A stretch of DNA of 64,000 bases. It comes from Thalassia testudinum. Its lineage: Eukaryota > Streptophyta > Magnoliopsida > Alismatales > Hydrocharitaceae. A program made the position numbers and the translations under genes. Positions 46,501-55,500 of this stretch are shown one piece after another. The stretch covers positions 1,178,001 through 1,242,000 of the forward strand of contig JAZHRO010000022.1 of the NCBI GenBank assembly GCA_037157565.1, in the 5' to 3' direction. The notes under the pieces are model-generated. The model did not search any database. It worked only from the letters and a program-made list of their open reading frames with translations, and had not been told where the DNA came from. The first letter of the stretch is position 1. The number at the start of each line of letters is the position of its first letter.

Positions 46501-49500
46501 AACACTATATAAGTGCAGACGTTACTTTTCATAAGGCAGTACCATATTTCTCTACCACAGGACATCAGTTGACTTTCGAGATAGAATATGTCTCTATTGC
46601 AGTTCGTCCTATTCGTTTGGAGTAGATTCCTGACAATTCTAGCACGGCTGCATCAGAATAGAAGAGAAGTAAATTTGATGATCTAATCAAAGTATACAAA
46701 TTGCCAGTGCCACATACACCAAGACACCCCCCCTCCCCCTGCCACCATCTCCCTCGGATTAGGTATATATTGATGAGACTGGTGTTCCCTCTTCTAGTGA
46801 TGTTCCTACAGGTTCTTCTAATCCGTGTCCTACTACTAAGGAGCTTCATAGAGCTGAGGCTCCTACCATTACTCTTAAGAAGGCTCCACGTTTATGTGCC
46901 CACTATAGGAGTCCAAATATTCTTCCATAGGCCAATTGGGAATGTCCATTGGTCTCTTCTATTCTACACTAACAGCATCCACTATTGCTTCCTCTTATCA
47001 GCAAACTATGCTTGATCCAACATGACATCAAGACATGAAAGACGAGATGGTTGCATTATGTTCCAGAGAGACTTGGGAGATGACTATGTTACCACCAAGT
47101 GCTCATTTGGTGGGTTGTCGTTGGGTTTTTACCCTGAAATATAATCCAGACGAATCAATTTCACGGCATAAAGCTCGACTTGTTGCAAAGGGGTTCACCT
47201 AGACCTATAGAGTGGACTTCTTTAACACATTTTCTCTAATGGCAAGGCTTCCAACTGTTCGAATTTTGCTATCGATTGCTATTCATTATGATTGTCCACT
47301 GTTTCAGCTAGATTTCAAGAATGCATTTTTATATGGTGATGATCTCTAAGAAGTAGTCTATACGCAGCAACCTCCTGGTTTCGAGGCTCAAGGAGAGTGT
47401 GTATGTGACTTAGGAAGGGTATCTATGGCCTTAAGCAAAGTCCTCGTGCATAGTTTCAGAAGCTGCCAGAAGTGGTGCAGGATATTGGTCTTCACAGATC
47501 CTCGGCAAATTACTCTTTACTTGTGCGAAAAAGTGACAGAGGAGTAGTAGTGCTCCTAGTATATGTGGATGACCTTATTATTGTTGGGCATGATGAGGCA
47601 AGAATAAAAGAAGTGAAGAGGACTCTAGAAGAAAAATTTGTTATGACAAATCTAGGAAGCTTAAGATATTTCTTGGCATTGAGGTAGCATGAGGCAAGGA
47701 TGACATTGTTATTTCACAACGCAAGTATGCACTTGATGTTCTTCAAGAAACAAAGATGTCGAGTGCCAAGTCTACCAATATCCTAATGGATCCTGAAGGA
47801 CATTTGTATGATGCAGAGTCTTCTCCAATTGACAGCACTTATAGGCAACTTGTCGGCAAGCTACTCTATCTCACTATTACCAAATCAAGCATTTCCCTAG
47901 CAGTGGGAAAATTAAGCCAGTTCATTGATAGGCCTACCACGCAACACTGAGATGCTACTATGCAGGTGCTTAGATACCTGAAGAAGGCACCTGGTCGGGG
48001 TCTATTATTTTCCAAAGGTACTTCCATGCATGTGATTAGGTATTTTAATGCTAATTATGCAGGATCCAGTGATAGGAAATCTACCTCTGAATTTTGCACT
48101 TATGTAGCTGGAAACCTTGTTACCTAGCGTAGCAAAAAACAGAGCATGGTTTCTTGCTCTAATACAAAATTTGAATATCGTGCTATAGCACAGACAGCTA
48201 CAGAAATGGTCTGGGTAAAATCTGTCCTACAGGATTTATCTATCTAGATAGAGGCTCCCATGGAGATGAGGTGTGACAATCGGACTGCAACTTATAGTGC
48301 AAATAATCCAACGTTCCATAAGTGTACAAAGCATGTTAAGGTGGATTGTCACTACACTAGAGATCTAATTCAGCGGGCATTATATATACATCTCCAGTGG
48401 CTTCTGAAGATCATACGACAGATATTTTTACTAAATATTTATCTCATTCTGCTTTTAATATTTGTTGTGACAAACTAAGCACGGTTAATATCTATGCTCC
48501 AACTTAAGAGGAACGTTTGTAGGACTCCTCTTTTGTCATTTTTATTTTGTCTAGTCTTGTTTCTTGCACTATTTACCCACACCTCTTATTATATAAAGAG
48601 GTGTAGGGGCTTTCTTTCATAATAAGACAAATCATTATTTCCTACCATGGTTTAAAAAATCACACCTTGAGGTGCTTGAGGCATAGGCGAGGCACCCCAG
48701 GTGATAGCCTCGACCATCAACAGTAAGGTGTGCGCCTCCATTATGAGAGGTGTAGACGAGGCGGTTGAGGCGGTGAGGCGTTGCTGAGGCATTGCCTCAG
48801 TGTTTTAGGCTTTCGAAGTAGTCATGTGACAAGCACATGAGATCTATTCATGGTTTAAAACCAAGAAATGACCAAAAAAAGGCTTAATGTCATCGTGAAC
48901 CCCCCCCAACCCTATTGAACCATCCCCAACCCCTTGTTGGAGGCTTGGAGCTCCTTGTAGCAGTGTCGAAGGAGGAGGAGCAGCAGCAGCAATGTTGCCA
49001 ATGGTCGAGCAACGTCGGCCGATGTCGAGCAATGCCCCTGTTGATTGTGCAGCGCCACCATCGGTCGTGCAACACCGCCCCAATTGCCCTAACTAAGATC
49101 ATTTAGTTATGGTTAGATTTCCTAATGTCACTTTGATTTCCTTGGCTGATTTCCTCTTTCATTTTTATTTCATTTATTGGTTTTATTTATTTCTTAGATT
49201 TAGGCCATTTAGGTTATGTATTTGATTAATGACCTCTTTTAGATTATATTACATTACATCATTTACATGTTTGTAGTTATTTTAGGTTAGGTCTTTTAGG
49301 TTCATTTCTTTGTAGGTTATCAACTTACCATGTTATATGATGTTAGACAACTTGCATCATGCATGTTTATGATGTTAGGAAAAGAAATATTATATTTTTT
49401 AATTGAATCTTGTGATCCAATTGGTATGATTTTAGAAATGGCACCAAGGGTGAAAAGAGGAAAAGAAGGATCCATTGGCAAGTCTGATCCTAGATAGAAG

Positions 49501-52500
49501 TATTGTACGGAAATTGACCTTCAAGGATCTCAAAAGGAGAAAAGATATAAGTATGTAAAGTAACTTCTGTGAGAAAACTATCACTAGTGGCCTTGCAAAA
49601 TTGAAGGAGCACTTGGCAAAGACACAAAAATGTAGGAGCATGTGCCAAGGTACCACTTGAAGTTGAAACTGAAATTAAGGCATTCTTAGCAAAGAAGGAA
49701 GTTGGTAGAAGAGCACTTGAAGAAATGGAAGAAATTCGTCGCATAGGTGCATATACAGTAGAAGGTCCATCTAGTCATGATGAAAATACACCTACAGGAT
49801 CAAGTGGTGCGCAAGTGGCGAGGGGTTCTATGGATTTATTTGTTGAAACTGAAATTACGGCATTCTTAACAAAGAAGGAAGTTGGTAGAAGAGCACTTGA
49901 AGAAATGGAAGAAATTTGTTGCATAAGTGCATATACAGTAGAAGGTCCATCTGGCCATGATGAAAATACACCTACAGGATCAAGTGGTGTGCAAATGGTG
50001 AGGGGTCCTATAGATTTATTTGTTGTAAGAGTTGGACAAAAAGTCAGGCCTAGAAGTGATGGACATGATAGTGCTCCTCAAGGTCCTCCAAAGCAGGTTG
50101 CTTTGAATTCTTGGAAGAAAGAACAAAGAATTAGAACGTGTCTTAGTATTGGGAGATTCTTCATTAAGAATAAATTGTCATTCAGTTAGGTCATCAGTCC
50201 ATCTTACTGGCAAATGCTTCAAGATGTACTATGGAAGGGAATTCAAAGGTCCTACAATGCATGAGTTACGAACTTGAATTTTGAAAGAAGTCAAGACAAT
50301 AACTACTATGGTTGACCAAGCAAAAGCCTCTTGGACAGAGATTGGATGTAGCATAATGTTTGATGGTTGGACAGATACAAAAGGACGTACCTTGATTAAT
50401 TTTTTGGTTAACCCAAAAGGTATGTAATTCCTGAAATCTGTTGATGCCTCTAATGAGATCAAGAATGTTGATTATCTCTTCAAATTAATGGATGATGTTG
50501 TTGAAGAAGTGGGGGAAAGCAATGTTATCCAAGTGATAACAGATAATGCATCAACTTGTAAAAAAGCTAGAGAGATTGATGGAAAAAAGGAAACATTTGT
50601 ATTGGACTTCATGCGTTGTTCATTGCATTGACCTTATGTTGAAGGATATCATGAAGTTACCTCTTCATGACTCTGTTTTCAAAAAGGCCAAACAAATCAT
50701 CAATTACATATATGCACATGCTTGGGTGGTGACCATGATAAGGAAGGATATAGGAGGAAACTTGGTGAGACTTGTCGTCACGCGATTTGCTACTGTTTTC
50801 CTTACCTTGCAGAGATTGCTAATGTCAAAAGATGCTCTTGAGTCATTTTTCATCACAAAAAGGTGAAAGTGCAGCAGCTATGCATTAAGGTTCAAGGGCA
50901 AACCGTATAAAATATTATCCTCAAAAGTAGAACATTTTGGCCAAATGTAGCCTGTGTGATAAGAACAATATCTACTCATGGGATTTATTTATGACGCTAT
51001 GGATAGGGTCAAGATATTGCTAACAATTTGGGTAATGATGAAAAAAAGTACAAGACAATCTAGGACAAGCAACTGCACATACACTTGCATGCTACTGCCT
51101 ATTTTCTGAATCCTCAATGCCAATATGAACCAACATTTTCAGTTGATTCAGAAGTAAAGATGGGCTTGTACTCATGCTTCCAGAGGTTGATTCCTAACAA
51201 GGATGAGAGATTGAATGTGGAGCTCCAAACATATGCATTTGTTAATGGAAAATAATTATTTGGATGGTCCAATGCCATTAAAACTCGGAAGAAGAGGAGT
51301 CGTAGTAAAGTCTTTTCAATGATTCTAGCATTTAAATTAGTAAATTTTGTGCATTTTTTTCGTATATATTAAAAACACATCTTCCATGACAGCAGATTGG
51401 TGGAGAACATTTGGTGATGAAATACCTGAGTTAAAGTTTGCCATGTACATTTTAAGTTTGAATTGTAGTGCATCCGCATATAAGCGAAATTGGAGTGCTT
51501 TTAATCAAGTAAAAAGATCACATTTGTGTTTTAAATTTAGAGTAATATATAATCATTATACTATGATTATAAATAATTTAATAGTAGGCTTTTCATTAAG
51601 TAAGTCCATACTAAGAGAAGGAATAGCTGAGACAAGATAAACTCAATGACTTGGTTTATTGTATGTTTAATTTGAAATTGAAACACAAGGAGGTGAAAAA
51701 GAAGACAATTAAAGATCTTCTATGCTTAAAGGAAGTGGACTCAGATGATGAGTGGATCACTTAGCTACAACTTTGTAAAACAAAGATTGATGCTTATGAA
51801 GAGCTTGATACAATTGTAGCTCTAGAAGATCCTATTGATCTTGAGCAGTTAGTAGGAGCAGTGGGAGGAATACAAGAGAAAGCAGAAGAAAGAGACAAAA
51901 AAGAAAGGACAAGGGTAAAGGTAATATGTGATTTTATATTTTCTTGAACTATAATCTTTAAATTTACAAACTAAGATTCTAAGAAATTATCTAAAATGAC
52001 TTATTTTTTAGGCAGAGCGGTCATTGACGTTGAGGAGGAAAAGTTTCAAAAGAGTGATGGAGATTGAGAAAGATGTAGAGGATGAGGTTAGGATGAAGTA
52101 CATGGATGACTCTTGGGATGATACGACCAACCCTAGTGACAACATTGATGAGCTTGACTTTGATTTAATGTATGTTTAAAATTTTTAACTTTTAAGCCTC
52201 CCAATGTTTGGGAAGCTGGTTTGGTTGTGCTTTAGTTGTGGTTTATAATCTTCCATATTATATAGATGTTTATCTTTTTATTTAAATATCACATCTCGTT
52301 TAGTTTCGCTCTTTCAATGTTGTGATAGAGAAAAAATGTTATGAAAGTGTGTTATTTACATTATTATTTTCTTATTAGCACTTAGCAAGTATATATCATA
52401 TCATTTTTTCATATTTTCTATGCAAATCCTTAAGTGTACGCCTTGACCGCCTCAAGGCCTACGCCTTACCTCGATGAAGGTAAATCGCCTTAGTACCGCC

Positions 52501-55500
52501 TCGCATTTTTTAAAACATTGTTTCCTACTTGTAGCATTGCACTAATCTACAACATAAAAAGGGTTGAGGTTTCTCAATCATACAAGCCAATTTTTTCATT
52601 CGATGGATTATCAGGCTACCATCAAAAAATGCTCCACTAGTATTTCACAATCCAGGCTCATAACCAGACATAGCTCAACAACTCGAAATTTAAAGCTAGA
52701 GTTTTTCTTAAATATTTGTTGTAAGTTGTGAGCAGCAAATTGGTTGGTGTGAAGAATAAGAGGTCACATGGAAAGTCTGTTGGTCACCAAGGGGCACTGG
52801 CCCTAAGGGATTTGGTTAGAGTTGCTTTGAGTCTAAGTTTCCTATTTTTAGTATGATTAGATGTCAATTAATCAAGTTGTTAGGAGGATAGTTTATTTAC
52901 TATTTTTAGAGATTTGGTTGTTATTGTTTTCCTTATTTAGATATTAAGACTACCTTTCTATGTAAAGAGAGAACATATGCAATTGCCATTTGAGTTGACT
53001 ACAATTATATTCCACCATCTCTTTCTTAACTCATTTCCTCTCTCTCGCCAACTCTCTCTCTCTCTTTCTCTCTCTTGATCTCTCGATGCATGCACCATCA
53101 ACCTCTCCACGCCAAGGAGCCTCCACGCAATGCCAAACTCCATATGATATCAGAGCCTTCAATCTAGGCACCTTAGCGTGCGGAAATCGAGAGATACATG
53201 GGATTTCACACACAAGGAGAATTTCTCTCTTGTGCTTGTACTCTTTTCAGCAACAACAAAACCACGCATGCATGGCTTTCTTCTTCGACATGGGAATTCG
53301 CTCAACAAATTCCTTAGAAGACCTTGACGCCTTATGCAAGGCCCAAGGGATTGTGTTGGGATTCTCGACAAATCCTCTTCATGCCATATCCGTACCTTAC
53401 GCGGAATAGGAAATGATTGTAGATCAGAGGAGATGGCCGACACCGAGGCCATGTTGTCAATGGGAGAAGGCAAGGCAGTCGTTTAAGGAACAACCACAAG
53501 CTTCAAGGTGCTTCCAACTACGTCTTTTGGACCCGCACATTCAAGATATTTGTTAAAAGCCAAGACAAACTCAGTATTCTATTCGAAGAAGCACCTGAGA
53601 TGAAAGATGAAACCAAGAAAAAGAAGCTTGAAAAGGATAATTACATCGTGATGAACTAGATCATGAATTTAGTTGATCCTGCCATCGCCTCGAATATATT
53701 GTACAAAAAGAGCGCATATAAGATTTGGATGGCCCTAGGGAAGAGGTACTCCCAGAAGTCAAGTAATGCCCGCCTCACCGACCTCTACACACATATGGAC
53801 AGCTAATCAAAAAGATCTTTCCTTGACTAATTACTATACGAAGATGAAGGCATTGTTCGAGAAACTAAACATCTACGAGCCCATCTGTTGCGATAAATAG
53901 GGGGAGACATGTGCTCGATGGCAGGCAACCTAAGTTCTTATCAAGATTACATCCCCACTATCATCTGACGTGCGATCATATTCTTACATTAGACAGAAAG
54001 ATGTATCTTGAAAAATCTTTGGCCATCTTGAGAAGATGGAGGTCCCGAAGGTAGATGCTACTACAAGGAGTGACAACTCCACACTGCTATTCTAGATGTT
54101 AGTGCAGGGCGTAGGAGAGGACACAGCAGAGGCTCAGGCCATGTCTATCCCCCATGTCAACATTGTGGATGTACAAATCACCCATAAGATAAATGTTGGG
54201 ACAGGTTCGGGAGCCCTCCACATGGGGCTACTAGCACCTCACGTGTGGACTTGCTTGCACCTACCAATCTTGAGAAGGTATGAGCCATGCTTCAAGAAGA
54301 AAAAGAGAAGACCACGGCAACCATTGCGACAACTATTGAGGTTGCCAAAGAGGTAATGACTTCAAAGGTTACAAGAGGTTACACCCTGACTTCTACAAAC
54401 GGCAAGTTGGAGAGCTCCAAGCTCAAAGAAGATGAAGAATGGTGAGACATCTAGTCTCATGAAATCAAAGAACAAGTCATCATCCTTCCAGGCTCGACTT
54501 GAGGGGAACTGTGAAGAATAAGAGGCCACATGGCAAGTCTATCAATCACCAAGAGGCGCCGACCCTAAGGGATTTGGTTGCAGTTGCTTTAAGTCCAAGT
54601 TTCCTATTTTTAGTATGATTAGATGTCAATTAATCAAGTTGTTAGGAGGATGTTTTATATACTATTTTTAGAGATTTGGTTGTTACTATTTTCCTTATTC
54701 AGATATTAAGAGTATCTCTCTATATAAAGAGAGAACATATGTAGTTTTTATTTGAGTTGAATACAATTATATTTCACCATCTCTGTCTCAACTCCTCTCC
54801 TCCCCCCCTCCCACCCCCCCCCCCATTCATGTGCCATCAACCTCCACATGTGGGCCTTCCACGCATGCATCTCCACGCCAAGGAGCCTCCATGCAGCGCC
54901 AAACTCCATAGTTGGCATGTCCTTTCTAGGATTCTAATTTCTTATTAGTGCATGTTAAGTAAACAACATACATGTTGACATTTAAGTAGTATCTGAATGA
55001 CCTTTAAACCCAAATGCCATTTTTATGTTCAGGTACAACCGGACCCCCTTTGAAAAATCTCAATTTCCAAATTCCATATATTGTGGAGACCCTCCCTCCA
55101 CGAGGAGTTGAAATAGAGCAATCAATCTACTTATCCTCTTGATCTCCTACATGCAAAAGACAACAGAGACAGGATGGCATGTCGATTCCCACCACTTTTC
55201 CATCATCTTTTGAAGTTGTAAGGAGAAATATGAACTGCTCGTACTTACTAAAGTATAAACTCGAATATGAAAAAAGAAAGAAAGACAACACGGAAAACGT
55301 TGACCAATGGAAAAAAGAGTAATAAATATGGATCATACCTTAACAACAGCATTCAGAAAAGAATCATCGTCAAGGACTCTTGAGTCATGCACCTGATTAA
55401 ACATTCTATACATTAGTATAAGACAAGATTTAAAGTTTTCCTTCATCAACATAACTGTGGCGTCATCATGCCATGTGCCTAATAGAGGGTTTAGTTTACC

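Larger units (their letters stand above)
48646..52520 (+). mobile_element. hAT transposon 2
   Basis: 3875 bp, with a perfect 8-bp duplication tttcctac at 48638-48645 and 52521-52528. TIRs: CATGGTTTAAAAAATC at the left and CAATGTTTTAAAAAATG reversed at the right. The subterminal sequence is rich in gaggcg / cgcctc words (48690-48800, 52440-52505). It carries a broken transposase of the same DUF659 type as hAT 1, on the plus strand. Confidence 0.92.
43691..52529 (+). mobile_element. Ty1/copia element F, its 3' LTR split by hAT 2
   Basis: Copia element in DEG2 intron 3, opposite strand to the gene. The 5' LTR is 43691-43821. The 3' LTR is 48514-48645, then the hAT, then one last base at 52529. 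The duplication tgtag is at 43686-43690 and 52530-52534; it only becomes visible once the hAT and its own TSD are set aside. Without the hAT and its TSD copy the element is about 4956 bp. LTR ends are TG..CT, non-canonical. Coding order gag-PR-IN-RT-RH, with many stops. Confidence 0.88.
52748..54910 (+). mobile_element. LTR element G, gag-only
   Basis: 2163 bp with LTRs at 52748-53144 and 54510-54910. The duplication gttgg is at 52743-52747 and 54911-54915. The primer-binding site tgatatcagagc starts at 53145, one base from the copia consensus. The LTR ends are TG and TA, so TG..TA rather than TG..CA. The interior holds only gag-like sequence. It looks like a TR-GAG-type non-autonomous copia derivative, related in LTR style to element D. 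Confidence 0.88.
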
